In this document: positions 9,984-19,095 of the stretch, one piece after another
Position numbering within the stretch: position 1 is the first letter of the stretch
Layout of the letters: the number at the start of each line of letters is the position of its first letter
Source of the DNA: Muribaculaceae bacterium
GTDB lineage: Bacteria > Bacteroidota > Bacteroidia > Bacteroidales > Muribaculaceae
Assembly: GCA_017462345.1 (NCBI GenBank)
Contig: JAFTRI010000031.1
Location: 1-38,095, forward strand
DNA: 38,095 nt
Reading direction: 5' to 3'
Program-made: the position numbers and the translations under genes
The notes under the pieces: model-generated
Databases searched by the model: none
The model's input: only the letters and a program-made list of their open reading frames with translations
What the model was told of the DNA's origin: nothing

Positions 9984-10889
9984 TTATTTTACTTCAAGGA
10001 TGTGAATTTCGCCGTAGGCTGTGCTGTAGGAGATTTTGGAGCCGTCGGCACTGACAGTCGGGTACATGGCCATCGATGCATCGTCGGTCAGGGCCTGTGA
10101 CATTGTCCCGTCGGCCTTGGCGGCAACGATTTTGGAAGATGTTACCACTTGTCCGTTGTCCTTGTCGTTCATTCCCACGACGATGTCGTTGTTGTACCAG
10201 CGCGGAGCACGTATCGAGCCGAGGAACACCGGATTGGAACCGTCGATGTTGCACACGTATGCCCCGTGGCGTCCGAGATAGTAGGCGATGCGTGTCCCGT
10301 CGGGCGAAATGCTCGGCCACAGGTAGCTCTGGCCTTCAACTCCCTGAGGAGCGATTACCTTAGTCTCGCCATTGACGGTGAGCATCATGCGTCCCTTGTC
10401 GATAGAAACCACCGGGGCGACAGTAGCTACGCCCGAGAGAGCTTTTGTTGTCAGCTTGCCCTTGTTCATGGCCATGACAGTCGCGCCTTTTATGGCAAAT
10501 CCCTGAAGGTCGCGTGTCGGCTTGACGATGGTTGCGACGCGTCCTGTTGCCATGTCGGCCGATTTCAATGCCGTCCTGCGCAGCCGGTCTTTCCCGATAG
10601 TGCTTTCACGGAACAGCACAGTCTTGCTGTCATCGGAGATCTTCAGACCGAAACCTGTTCCGGTCTCGGAAATTGTTGTTACGGCAGATGTCTCAAGGTC
10701 TAATCGGAACAGACCGTTCTTCTCGTTCGGGGAAACTACCATGTAGCTCCCGTCGGGGATTATTGTTGCGGTATTTGCGGTTACACCGTCGGGCAGCGAC
10801 ACCTTTACATTCCTGGTGACGCTGAGCAGCTGGGAATACCCGTAGATACCTGAACACAACAATAAAGCCGAAATGAATACTTTTTTCAT
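9984..10889 (-). CDS. Exported TolB/PD40-like beta-propeller protein
   Basis: This 301-residue protein has a signal peptide (MKKVFISALLLCSGIYGYS) and repeated beta-propeller blades of the PD40/TolB kind. Typical blade motifs are ATIIPDGSYMVVSP, LKISDDSKTVLFRE, WPSISPDGTRIAYY and PTVSADGSKISYS. It has no enzymatic motif. By family it is probably a periplasmic or surface binding scaffold. It is the middle gene of an operon with the metallophosphoesterase (34 bases upstream) and the large amidase (15 bases downstream). All three carry propellers, which suggests they act together at the cell surface; that is an inference from context. Confidence 0.75.
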   Translation of the reverse strand: MKKVFISALLLCSGIYGYSQLLSVTRNVKVSLPDGVTANTATIIPDGSYMVVSPNEKNGLFRLDLETSAVTTISETGTGFGLKISDDSKTVLFRESTIGKDRLRRTALKSADMATGRVATIVKPTRDLQGFAIKGATVMAMNKGKLTTKALSGVATVAPVVSIDKGRMMLTVNGETKVIAPQGVEGQSYLWPSISPDGTRIAYYLGRHGAYVCNIDGSNPVFLGSIRAPRWYNNDIVVGMNDKDNGQVVTSSKIVAAKADGTMSQALTDDASMAMYPTVSADGSKISYSTAYGEIHILEVK

Positions 10890-10923
10890 AGTGAATCTTG
10901 ATTGGGGGGTGGTTAGTAATATC

Positions 10924-12756
10924 TTAGTGTAAGGATGTATTGCGTATGCGCCATACTGTACCTTCTATCAATGACAGATAAATGTCGCCATTTGTCGGGT
11001 CGATGTCAATGCCGTTGACTTCAGATACCCCGAGAGGCAAGCTCCAAAGCATTAGCTGACGGACCGGGTCGACTGCAGTGACGATACCACGTCGGGAACC
11101 GGCATATACGATACCGTCACGCTCGACAATCACGCAAGGCGCATGTTCATAGCCTAATTCCATGTCGATTTTCCATAACAGTCTGAATGTGTCACTCGCA
11201 GCATCGACAGCGACAAGTTCCCCGTCCATAGTCTTGGCGTAAACGCGACTGCCGTCTCTACTGCATCCGAGACTTTCGCGGTATTTGAAATCCTTGTTGC
11301 GCCATAACTGACGTCCTGTCTTGCGATCGACGGCTGTCATATAACGGTCGGGAGCGACAATGATAACCTTGTCATCGGTGACCACTGGTACTACATTGCC
11401 TGGCCCGAGCATATTGGCATTCTTGCCATTGTTCCATTTCCATCGCATTCTGCCTGTCCTGTTGTCAATGCAGTACAAGTAAGAGTCCCATGCCCCGAAG
11501 ACAATGTCATTGCCGTGTATGGCAGGAGCCGCCTGGCAGTAGTTGCCGATGGAGTCGAAGCGCCATAGGAGTTCTCCTGTCGCTACATCCCACTTTTCCA
11601 TCTTCTTGTAGCCGCCCTGATACAGTGCCCCGTTGTGGTATAGCCCGTCGGCAACGTATGGGCCAGTTGACGGGGAGCGATGGATGATGTCTCCTGACTG
11701 CTTGTCAACAGACAATAATTCTTTGTTGGCCGACGGGATAAACAGTTTATTGCCGGCATCGACAGGACGGGCAAACATTGATGCTCCTGTCTGTAACTTC
11801 CATCGTACTTTACCGCTATGCTTGTCGATTGCTTTGGCTTCCCCGAGAGAATTGCCGAAATAGACGGCTTCACTGTCGATAGCGAGGCGGGTGAATATTG
11901 AGGCACTGTCGACGTAGATACGTGTTATCTCGAATCCGTCGGGATTGGTAATACCGGATTGAGACTCTGAAACTATGGGGGTGAGATTGCGTTTGGCTGC
12001 GAATGCTTCTACTCTAACCGCATCCCGACCGAGCTGCTTGTTGCTGAATATAACCGAGTCGGCGGTTACATCCATTATTGTGTAACCGAAATCGCCGTGC
12101 TTACGGTCGAGGGAACGTACCATCATGCAGTCGATGTCCCCTCCCAAATACCGCTCAAACTTGTGGTAATGACCGTTGACATGGATAATCACGGGGTACT
12201 GTTCAAGTACTTTGATATAATCAATATAATTGTCAAGATCGTTTTTCAACGGGTAGTGATTGAACGATATGACGCGTTTGCCATGGGTAACCTCCCTGTC
12301 AAGTGTAGTTTTGAGCCAATGCAGGTCTTCCTGCTTTATGTGACCGTCGCCCATTTTCATGTAAGGCCCGCAGTTTATCCCGACAATGACTAAAGAATCC
12401 ACTTCGGTGGCAAACCGGTCGTTACCCCAGAGGTCGATGAAAGTCTTGGTGGCACTTTGTGACCATGTCGTCTCATGGTTTCCGGGAAGGACATACAGCG
12501 GATGGCTTATGCCGTCAAGTATCGACTTCACGTTACTCAATTGTTCGTCCGATCCCTCATTGGTCAGATCTCCGTTCATGACAACGATGTCGGCATCGGT
12601 AAGGTTTATCTCTTTTACCGCTTCTTTCAGCCTGGCCTCGCATTCATTGCCGGGAGTGACGTGAACGTCTGAAAGAATCACGATGCGGGTAGCCTGCATC
12701 ATTATGGGCGAAAGCATTATTGCAGTGCCCAGTATCGATTTTAGTATCTTCATCAT
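10924..12756 (-). CDS. Exported calcineurin-like metallophosphoesterase with PQQ-type beta-propeller
   Basis: This 610-residue protein starts with a signal peptide and then an intact calcineurin-like phosphoesterase domain. Visible metal and active-site motifs are SDVHV (Asp30, His32), NGDLTN (Asp63), GNHE (Asn93, His94), FNHYP and GHYH. From about residue 290 the protein is a PQQ/pyrrolo-quinoline-type propeller with repeated blades (AIDKHSGKVRWKLQTG, WDVATGELLWRFDS, CIDNRTGRMRWKW, AVDRKTGRQLWR). The substrate is unknown; these phosphoesterases act on phosphomonoesters or diesters. It is the first gene of the amidase operon. A 7-of-8 match to the -7 element (TATCTTTA on the minus strand) lies about 45 bases upstream of the start, without a clear -33 element. 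Confidence 0.85.
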   Translation of the reverse strand: MMKILKSILGTAIMLSPIMMQATRIVILSDVHVTPGNECEARLKEAVKEINLTDADIVVMNGDLTNEGSDEQLSNVKSILDGISHPLYVLPGNHETTWSQSATKTFIDLWGNDRFATEVDSLVIVGINCGPYMKMGDGHIKQEDLHWLKTTLDREVTHGKRVISFNHYPLKNDLDNYIDYIKVLEQYPVIIHVNGHYHKFERYLGGDIDCMMVRSLDRKHGDFGYTIMDVTADSVIFSNKQLGRDAVRVEAFAAKRNLTPIVSESQSGITNPDGFEITRIYVDSASIFTRLAIDSEAVYFGNSLGEAKAIDKHSGKVRWKLQTGASMFARPVDAGNKLFIPSANKELLSVDKQSGDIIHRSPSTGPYVADGLYHNGALYQGGYKKMEKWDVATGELLWRFDSIGNYCQAAPAIHGNDIVFGAWDSYLYCIDNRTGRMRWKWNNGKNANMLGPGNVVPVVTDDKVIIVAPDRYMTAVDRKTGRQLWRNKDFKYRESLGCSRDGSRVYAKTMDGELVAVDAASDTFRLLWKIDMELGYEHAPCVIVERDGIVYAGSRRGIVTAVDPVRQLMLWSLPLGVSEVNGIDIDPTNGDIYLSLIEGTVWRIRNTSLH

Positions 12757-12916
12757 AATTGTGAGATGTAATCAAGTGTAAATTTCCGGTAAAGATAGGT
12801 AAAAAATCGATATACCGTAAATGTCGAGGCTAATCGTTAAGAGAAAATAAGTTGGGACAGTTATTGATTTAGGGATTATTTGGGGTTTGTATGGGGTAAG
12901 GTAGGGAGGAAACCGT

Positions 12917-12924
12917 TATCTTTG
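12917..12924 (+). promoter_or_regulatory. -7 promoter element of the amgK-like gene
   Basis: TATCTTTG is a perfect match to the Bacteroidetes -7 consensus TAnnTTTG, 22 bases before the ATG at 12947. A TTTG occurs upstream but about 27 bases away, farther than the usual 19-20, so the -33 element is uncertain. Confidence 0.55.
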
Positions 12925-12946
12925 CAGTCAGATATTATTTATTATC

Positions 12947-14377
12947 ATGGAGTATAATGTTTTAAAAGATTTATATAGGAAAGTGACCGGACAAGAGCCG
13001 ACAGCAGTTGTTGAAATGCCTTCGTCCGGGTCTAACCGACGTTATTTCCGGTTGACCGGAGTACAGTCGTTAGTGGGGGTTCTCGGGACTTGCGTTGAGG
13101 AAAACAAGGCGTTCTTATATATGGCAAAACATTTTGCCGACAAAGGTCTGCCGGTTCCGGAAGTGTATGCCTGCTCTGACGACGAGATGGCATATATCCA
13201 GCAGGATCTCGGTGACACTCTCCTTTTCAATGCGATAGAAAAGGGCAGGGCGACAAGCGTGTTCAGCGAGGAAGAACGGCAGACATTAATCAAGACCATA
13301 AGACTGTTACCCGATATTCAGTTTGCCGGCGCGGTAGGCCTTGATTTCAATATGTGCTATCCGTTACCTGAGTTTGATTCACGCACGATACTATGGGATC
13401 TGAACTATTTTAAATATTGTTTTCTGAAAGCCACCGGGCTTGAATTTCAGGAAGATAAGTTAGAGGATGATTTTCATGCAATGGTGGAAGTGCTTATGCG
13501 CAGCCAGTCAAGTACGTTCATGTATCGCGATTTCCAATCACGAAACGTGATGATCCATAACAACGAGCCTTGGTTCATTGATTTTCAGGGAGGACGAAAA
13601 GGTCCGTTATACTATGATGTTGCATCATTCCTTTGGCAAGCCAAGGCCAATTTCCCAGACAGCCTTCGTCAGGAACTGATAAAGGAATATATCGATTCAT
13701 TACACCGATATAAACCGGTTGATGAGGCATATTTTCACGAACAGTTACGCCACTTTGTATTGTTCAGGACATTACAGGTGCTTGGTGCGTACGGATTCCG
13801 CGGATATTTTGAGAAGAAACCTCACTTTATCCAGAGTGTCCCGTTCGCGATAGCAAATCTCCGCACATTGTTACAAGAACCCTATCCCGAGTATCCCTAC
13901 TTGAGTAAGGTGCTAAAGGAACTTGTTAACCTGAAACAATTCAGTGATGATCTCCAGAAGCATACCCTAACGGTGAAGGTGATGAGTTTTGCCTACAAGA
14001 AAGGTATTCCTAATGACACCTCAGGAAACGGGGGAGGGTATGTGTTTGATTGCCGCGCGGTAAACAACCCCGGAAAATATGAGCGGTACAAGCCGTTTAC
14101 CGGACTTGACCAGCAGGTAATAAAATTTCTTGAGGATGACGGCGAGATTGTACAATTCCTTGACCATGCTTACAGTCTGGTGGATTCGTCGGTAAAAAGA
14201 TACATTGAACGTGGATTTTCCAATCTGATGGTGTGTTTCGGCTGTACAGGAGGACAACATCGTTCGGTATATTGTGCGCAGCATACGGCAGAGCACATAA
14301 ATAAGAAATTCAATGTGAAAGTTGAACTCGTTCACCGTGAGCAGAATATAGAACAGACCTTCAAGGCAAAATATTAG
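12947..14377 (+). CDS. AmgK-like sugar kinase fused to a RapZ C-terminal domain
   Basis: This 476-residue protein has two domains. Residues 1-330 form an aminoglycoside-phosphotransferase-type kinase with the catalytic loop YRDFQSRN (Asp195, Asn200) and metal-binding IDFQ (Asp212). This is the pattern of AmgK, which phosphorylates MurNAc/GlcNAc at C1. Residues 340-476 closely match the C-terminal domain of RapZ, with SFAYKKGIP, YVFDCR, TGLD and GCTGGQHRSV (432-441). In E. coli that domain binds RNA and senses glucosamine-6-phosphate; the N-terminal P-loop half of RapZ is absent here. A MurU-like gene follows 187 bases downstream, which supports a MurNAc-recycling role. The fusion suggests that amino-sugar status feeds into recycling, but this is inference. 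The family also contains lipopolysaccharide and choline kinases, so the substrate is not certain. Confidence 0.85.
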   Translation: MEYNVLKDLYRKVTGQEPTAVVEMPSSGSNRRYFRLTGVQSLVGVLGTCVEENKAFLYMAKHFADKGLPVPEVYACSDDEMAYIQQDLGDTLLFNAIEKGRATSVFSEEERQTLIKTIRLLPDIQFAGAVGLDFNMCYPLPEFDSRTILWDLNYFKYCFLKATGLEFQEDKLEDDFHAMVEVLMRSQSSTFMYRDFQSRNVMIHNNEPWFIDFQGGRKGPLYYDVASFLWQAKANFPDSLRQELIKEYIDSLHRYKPVDEAYFHEQLRHFVLFRTLQVLGAYGFRGYFEKKPHFIQSVPFAIANLRTLLQEPYPEYPYLSKVLKELVNLKQFSDDLQKHTLTVKVMSFAYKKGIPNDTSGNGGGYVFDCRAVNNPGKYERYKPFTGLDQQVIKFLEDDGEIVQFLDHAYSLVDSSVKRYIERGFSNLMVCFGCTGGQHRSVYCAQHTAEHINKKFNVKVELVHREQNIEQTFKAKY

Positions 14378-14564
14378 AGGACTGTAAAAATTCTGTTGAA
14401 AAGGTTTTTGTGACCTTTGTGAAAAAATGGTTTCGGCTTCATCAGGGCTTTTCCGGTTACCTTACGAAATTGTTTATTGGTATACCCTGCGTAATCTATC
14501 AAAAAATCATACAAATCGCTTTTAATTATCTCGAAATAAAATTTAAACAGCTTATAAATGTAAG

Positions 14565-15296
14565 ATGAAAGCAATGGTTTTTGCCGCAGGCCTTGGCACA
14601 CGTCTGCGACCGTTAACCGACAGCAGACCCAAAGCACTTGTCGAGGTAAACGGAGTCCCGATGCTTGAACATGTCATCCGTCATATCGTTGCATGCGGTT
14701 TCTCTGAAATAGTTGTCAATGTTCATCATTTCGGTGATATGGTTATCGATTTCCTGCAATCAAAAGAATGGGATGCCAAAATATTCATCAGTGATGAACG
14801 GGGTGAATTGCTTGATACCGGGGGAGGAATCCTGAAAGCACGTGAATGGCTTGACGACGGCAGGCCGTTTCTGGTGCATAACGCTGACATACTGACCGAT
14901 ATTGATCTGATGATGATGTACCGTCATCATCTGGATTCACATGCTGATGCAACTCTGCTTGCCGCAAGCCGTGAGACATCGCGCTATCTTCTGTTTGACG
15001 CGAAAGGGCAATTGCACGGATGGATAAATACAGCCACGGAAGAGGTCAAGCCCGCCGGTTTCGTGTATGACAAGAAAATATACCGCCCGTTGGCATTCGG
15101 AGGTATACATGTTGTAAGCCCGACAATATTCCCGTCACTTGAGAAGTATTCGAGCGAACGAAAGTTCTCAATCACGCCATACTATGTGTCGGAGTGTAGG
15201 AAACTCAGTATAATGGGATATTCACCCAAAGAAAGCTACCGGTGGTTTGATATAGGCAAGCCGGAAACGTTAAGGCTTGCGGAATCCTCATTCTGA
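14565..15296 (+). CDS. murU: MurNAc-1-phosphate uridylyltransferase-like nucleotidyltransferase (MurU type)
   Basis: This 243-residue sugar-1-phosphate nucleotidyltransferase has the N-terminal signature FAAGLGTRLRPLT with a following KAL. The GGGI loop (TGGGILKA) and the metal-binding Asp in HNADILTDID are also present. Length and motifs fit MurU better than the longer glucose-1-phosphate enzymes. With the AmgK-like kinase upstream it would convert MurNAc to MurNAc-1-phosphate and then UDP-MurNAc. That salvage route bypasses MurA, the fosfomycin target, in Pseudomonas. The last 9 bases overlap the end of the convergent uvrA. A mannose- or glucose-1-phosphate substrate remains possible from sequence alone. 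Confidence 0.8.
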   Translation: MKAMVFAAGLGTRLRPLTDSRPKALVEVNGVPMLEHVIRHIVACGFSEIVVNVHHFGDMVIDFLQSKEWDAKIFISDERGELLDTGGGILKAREWLDDGRPFLVHNADILTDIDLMMMYRHHLDSHADATLLAASRETSRYLLFDAKGQLHGWINTATEEVKPAGFVYDKKIYRPLAFGGIHVVSPTIFPSLEKYSSERKFSITPYYVSECRKLSIMGYSPKESYRWFDIGKPETLRLAESSF

Positions 15297-18128
15297 TGTC
15301 AGTTCCTCACGCAAGTATGGAGCAGTGGGGGAGTCGCCTGCGGCAATCTCTTCGGGAGTCCCCTGTGCGATTATGTATCCTCCATTTTTACCGCCACCGG
15401 GTCCCATGTCTATAACGTAGTCGGCACTCTTTATCACGTCAAGGTTGTGCTCTATAACCAATACTGTGTTGCCTTTGTCCACTAAGCGGTTGAGTACCCC
15501 GAGCATTACGTTGATGTCTTCAAAATGTAATCCGGTTGTAGGCTCATCGAGTATGAACAGAGTCTTACCGGTATCCCGCTTTGCCAATTCAGTGGCAAGC
15601 TTGACACGCTGGTTTTCTCCTCCGGAGAGAGTGCTTGACGGCTGTCCGAGTCTTATATATCCGAGACCGATATCCTGCAGGACTTTTATCTTGCCAAGAA
15701 TGCCGGGTATGCCGGAAAAGAAATCGACAGCCTGATTTATTGTCATGTCAAGAACATCGGCAATCGATTTTCCTTTAAATCTCACTTCAAGTGTCTCGCG
15801 ATTATATCGTCGGCCGCCACATACCTCGCAGGGAACAAGAACATCAGGGAGGAAGTTCATTTCAATAGTCTTATACCCGTTTCCATTGCAAGCCTCGCAG
15901 CGTCCACCTGAAACATTGAAAGAGAACCGTCCGGGTTTATATCCGCGTATCTTGGCTTCAGGAAGTCCGACAAACAGAGAACGGATATCGGAAAACACGC
16001 CGGTGTAAGTGGCCGGGTTGGAACGCGGAGAACGCCCGAGCGGAGACTGGTCGACAGTCACAACTTTATCAATATTCTCTATTCCGTCAATCTCCTTGTA
16101 GGGCAAGGGCTCTTGTTGTGACCGGTAGAAATGACGGCTCAGAATGGGTTGCAGTGTAGCATTGACAAGGCTTGATTTACCGCTGCCCGAAACTCCTGCC
16201 ACACAGACCAGGCTTCCTAATGGCAGAGACAGCGTCACATCCTTCAGATTATGTCCCGTACAGCCAGAAATTGTCAAGAATTTACCGTTCCCGTTACGTC
16301 TTACGGACGGAATCTCTATTTTCTTGTTTCCATTAAGATAATCGGCAGTCAGCGTATCGGAAGCAAGCATCTCTTGAGGTGTCCCTTGAAAAACCACTTC
16401 TCCTCCACGACGTCCTGCTTTAGGGCCAATGTCTATGACATAATCGGCTTCAAGCATCATCTCCTTGTCGTGCTCGACAACAATAATCGAATTGGAAGCA
16501 TCGCGCAGTTTTTTCAGAGAATCAATCAGCCGCTTATTGTCCCGCTGATGTAATCCGATACTCGGCTCGTCAAGGATATACAGCACATTGACCAGTTCCG
16601 ATCCGAGTTGTGTCGCCAATCTTATACGTTGGCTTTCTCCACCTGACAGTGTTGCCGAATTCCTATTCAAAGACAGGTAGTCGAGTCCCACATCGATAAG
16701 GAAACTCAGACGTGTGCGTATTTCTTTCAGGATTTCCTTTGCGATAATTGCATGGGACGGACTCAGCTCTTTTTCAGCAGTCAATGACCATTGGTACAGA
16801 TCGGAAATGTCAAGACGCGCCAACTGGGCTATATTCTTATCTCCGATAAAGAAATGTAAAGCCTCCCTGTTCAAACGGTCACCGTTACACTCCGGACATA
16901 CGGTGCGGGAAAAAAACTGACCGCTCCATTTTTGGGCTGCCGAAGTCGCATCTTCGGACTGTTGCATCTCGATATACTTTATCAGACCCTCGTAGGTCAT
17001 GAAATAGTTGGATGTACTCAGGGTCTCAGTCTTGATTGCCAACCGTTCTGTTGTCCCGTTAAGGATATCGTTGATTGCATCTTCACTCAGTTCCCTGATA
17101 GGGGTCTTTATTGTAAAACCGTATTTTTCGCAGATAGCCGAAATCTGCCAGAAAATCATGGAATTCCTGTATTTCCCCAATGCGACAATCCCTCCGTCAT
17201 GTATCGACATCCTGTCATCGGGAATTATTTTAGCACGATCGACAATATTCACATATCCGAGCCCTTTACAGCAATGGCAGGCTCCCTGTGGAGAATTGAA
17301 AGAGAAATTGTGCGGTGCCGGTTCACGATAGGATATGCCGCTAACGGGATCCATAAGCATTTGACTGTAATGCCCTATGGAATCATTGTCCACATCGTAA
17401 ATCATCAGCTGGCGACTACCCTGCTTCAATGCATTGCTGACCGTGTCGCGCAACCGGGCGTCATCTTTGTCGCTGACTTTGAGCCGGTCGACAACGAGTT
17501 CAATTGAATGGTTCTTGTACCGGTCGAGTTTCATGCCGAAAGTCATTTCCCTCAGTTCTCCGTCAACCCTAACCGTTATATATCCTTTTTTACGCAGATT
17601 CTCAAACAGTTCCTTATAATGCCCTTTCCGGTTCTTTATAAGGGGAGCCAAGACGTATATTTTCTTGCCGTTATATCTGGAAATGATGAGTTCGACAATC
17701 TTTTCCTCTGTGTATTTGACCATCGGTTCGCCCGAGATGTAGCTACGGGCCTGTCCGACGCGAGCGTACAGCAGTCGTAGAAAATCATATATTTCGGTCG
17801 TTGTACCTATCGTGCTTCGCGGATTCTTGTTGATGGTCTTCTGTTCAATGGCAATAACAGGACTCAGTCCGGAAATATTGTCTACATCGGGGCGTTCCAA
17901 TGCTCCGAGCATGTTGCGAGCGTAAGAAGAGAATGTCTCGATGTATCGCCGTTGCCCCTCGGCATAGATGGTGTCGAATGCTAATGAAGACTTGCCGCTA
18001 CCGCTCAATCCGGTAATCACCGTAAGGCGATTATGCGGTATGGTCACGTCTATATTTTTCAGATTGTGAACTCTTGCCCCGTGAACATCAAGGGTTTCGG
18101 TAACCGGCTGTTTTTCTTCGGACTGCAT
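15288..18128 (-). CDS. uvrA: Excinuclease ABC subunit A
   Basis: UvrA is the damage-sensing ATPase of nucleotide excision repair. The protein has both ABC modules, with Walker A motifs GLSGSGKSSLAF and GVSGSGKSSLVN and ABC signatures LSGGESQRIRLA and LSGGENQRVKLA. Two CxxC zinc-binding clusters are present (CHCCKGLG and CEACNGNG/CEVCGGRR). Length (946 residues) is normal. The ATG at 18128 shares its A with the TAA stop of the transglycosylase gene (TAATG), a sign of translational coupling; a TTG five codons upstream is the alternative. It is the last gene of a three-gene minus-strand operon whose other members are envelope proteins, an unusual setting for a repair gene. Confidence 0.97.
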   Translation of the reverse strand: MQSEEKQPVTETLDVHGARVHNLKNIDVTIPHNRLTVITGLSGSGKSSLAFDTIYAEGQRRYIETFSSYARNMLGALERPDVDNISGLSPVIAIEQKTINKNPRSTIGTTTEIYDFLRLLYARVGQARSYISGEPMVKYTEEKIVELIISRYNGKKIYVLAPLIKNRKGHYKELFENLRKKGYITVRVDGELREMTFGMKLDRYKNHSIELVVDRLKVSDKDDARLRDTVSNALKQGSRQLMIYDVDNDSIGHYSQMLMDPVSGISYREPAPHNFSFNSPQGACHCCKGLGYVNIVDRAKIIPDDRMSIHDGGIVALGKYRNSMIFWQISAICEKYGFTIKTPIRELSEDAINDILNGTTERLAIKTETLSTSNYFMTYEGLIKYIEMQQSEDATSAAQKWSGQFFSRTVCPECNGDRLNREALHFFIGDKNIAQLARLDISDLYQWSLTAEKELSPSHAIIAKEILKEIRTRLSFLIDVGLDYLSLNRNSATLSGGESQRIRLATQLGSELVNVLYILDEPSIGLHQRDNKRLIDSLKKLRDASNSIIVVEHDKEMMLEADYVIDIGPKAGRRGGEVVFQGTPQEMLASDTLTADYLNGNKKIEIPSVRRNGNGKFLTISGCTGHNLKDVTLSLPLGSLVCVAGVSGSGKSSLVNATLQPILSRHFYRSQQEPLPYKEIDGIENIDKVVTVDQSPLGRSPRSNPATYTGVFSDIRSLFVGLPEAKIRGYKPGRFSFNVSGGRCEACNGNGYKTIEMNFLPDVLVPCEVCGGRRYNRETLEVRFKGKSIADVLDMTINQAVDFFSGIPGILGKIKVLQDIGLGYIRLGQPSSTLSGGENQRVKLATELAKRDTGKTLFILDEPTTGLHFEDINVMLGVLNRLVDKGNTVLVIEHNLDVIKSADYVIDMGPGGGKNGGYIIAQGTPEEIAAGDSPTAPYLREELTSE

Positions 18129-19084
18129 TATTCTACGACCCAATTTTTATTATAAACCGTTTTCTTCTGTGACGAACGATACAGGGCATCTTTATGTGGA
18201 ATCCTGACATTGTAGATCTTTCCCGACTTGTTTGGCAATGATTTTGCACGAATCCACGGATTCAACTCCTTGAGCTGGTAAAATGTAATGCCCCGCTCCT
18301 TTGCCCATGCCGGCCAATCCTCTATCGCGCTGTCAACTTTTTCCGTATGGTAGGATATTGGTTGGTAAAGCTGATGCCGGGACAACCTGAAGCCGTATTT
18401 GGCGGGACTTTCCATTATCAGTTTTGTCGCTAATATGCGGAACATGTATCGGGAGGTCTCATCGGCAAGATAAAGATCAAATGCCGAACCGGCAAGCTGT
18501 TTTGACAACTCGGTTGAGATTCGTGTCATCCCTCCATTATAGGATGCTGCCACCGACTCCCAATTGCCGTATTGTGAATACGCTTTCCTGAAATATCGAC
18601 ATGCTGCCTCAGTGGCTTTCTCAATGTCATAGCGCTCATCCACATAGTCGTTGATCTCGAGACCGTACTGCTTTCCGGTGCTCGGAATGAACTGCCACAG
18701 CCCGGCAGCCTTGGCCGGAGAGTAGGCGCGGATATTCAGTGTGCTTTCAACGCAGGCAAGGTACACCATGTCCTGCGGCACTCCGTATCGTTTCAGTAAC
18801 GGTACCAGCTCGGGGAAAAAACGGTTGGCACGTTTAAGCAGCAACAATGTATTGCCATGAGTATATGTCAGAGAGGTCAGTTCCCTGTCCATGCGCTCAA
18901 ACATGTCGATACGGTCAAGATTGATACGTTGTCCGGCAAATTCAACGGACAATGGTATTTCCGGATTTTCAACCGTCGAGAAGATGTCGTTTTTCTTCGG
19001 GATACCGGTTGTTACAGCTTGTATGTTACCGCCTGTCAGAAACATCACTGCCGCCAAAACAATCTTGTAAATATATTTATTCAT
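18128..19084 (-). CDS. Membrane-bound lytic transglycosylase (MltD-like, SLT domain)
   Basis: This 318-residue exported enzyme should cleave the MurNAc-GlcNAc bond non-hydrolytically. After a signal peptide it has a GH23 SLT domain with catalytic Glu113 (ACVESTLN) and the family motifs AAGLWQFIPSTG and AASYNGG. The C-terminal segment (YQLKELNPWI ending in VRIP) looks like a single LysM-like wall-binding motif, as in MltD. The ATG at 19084 is preferred, 11 bases past the upstream stop; a TTG at 19099 that overlaps that stop is the alternative. It lies between the sorting-domain protein and uvrA in one operon. Confidence 0.9.
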   Translation of the reverse strand: MNKYIYKIVLAAVMFLTGGNIQAVTTGIPKKNDIFSTVENPEIPLSVEFAGQRINLDRIDMFERMDRELTSLTYTHGNTLLLLKRANRFFPELVPLLKRYGVPQDMVYLACVESTLNIRAYSPAKAAGLWQFIPSTGKQYGLEINDYVDERYDIEKATEAACRYFRKAYSQYGNWESVAASYNGGMTRISTELSKQLAGSAFDLYLADETSRYMFRILATKLIMESPAKYGFRLSRHQLYQPISYHTEKVDSAIEDWPAWAKERGITFYQLKELNPWIRAKSLPNKSGKIYNVRIPHKDALYRSSQKKTVYNKNWVVE

Positions 19085-19095
19085 TGTGTTTCTGT

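Noticed and set aside
10149-10703. 184-codon frame on + opposite the TolB-like gene
   Set aside because: Composition is that of an antisense shadow, with no recognisable domain and no promoter or ribosome-binding site.
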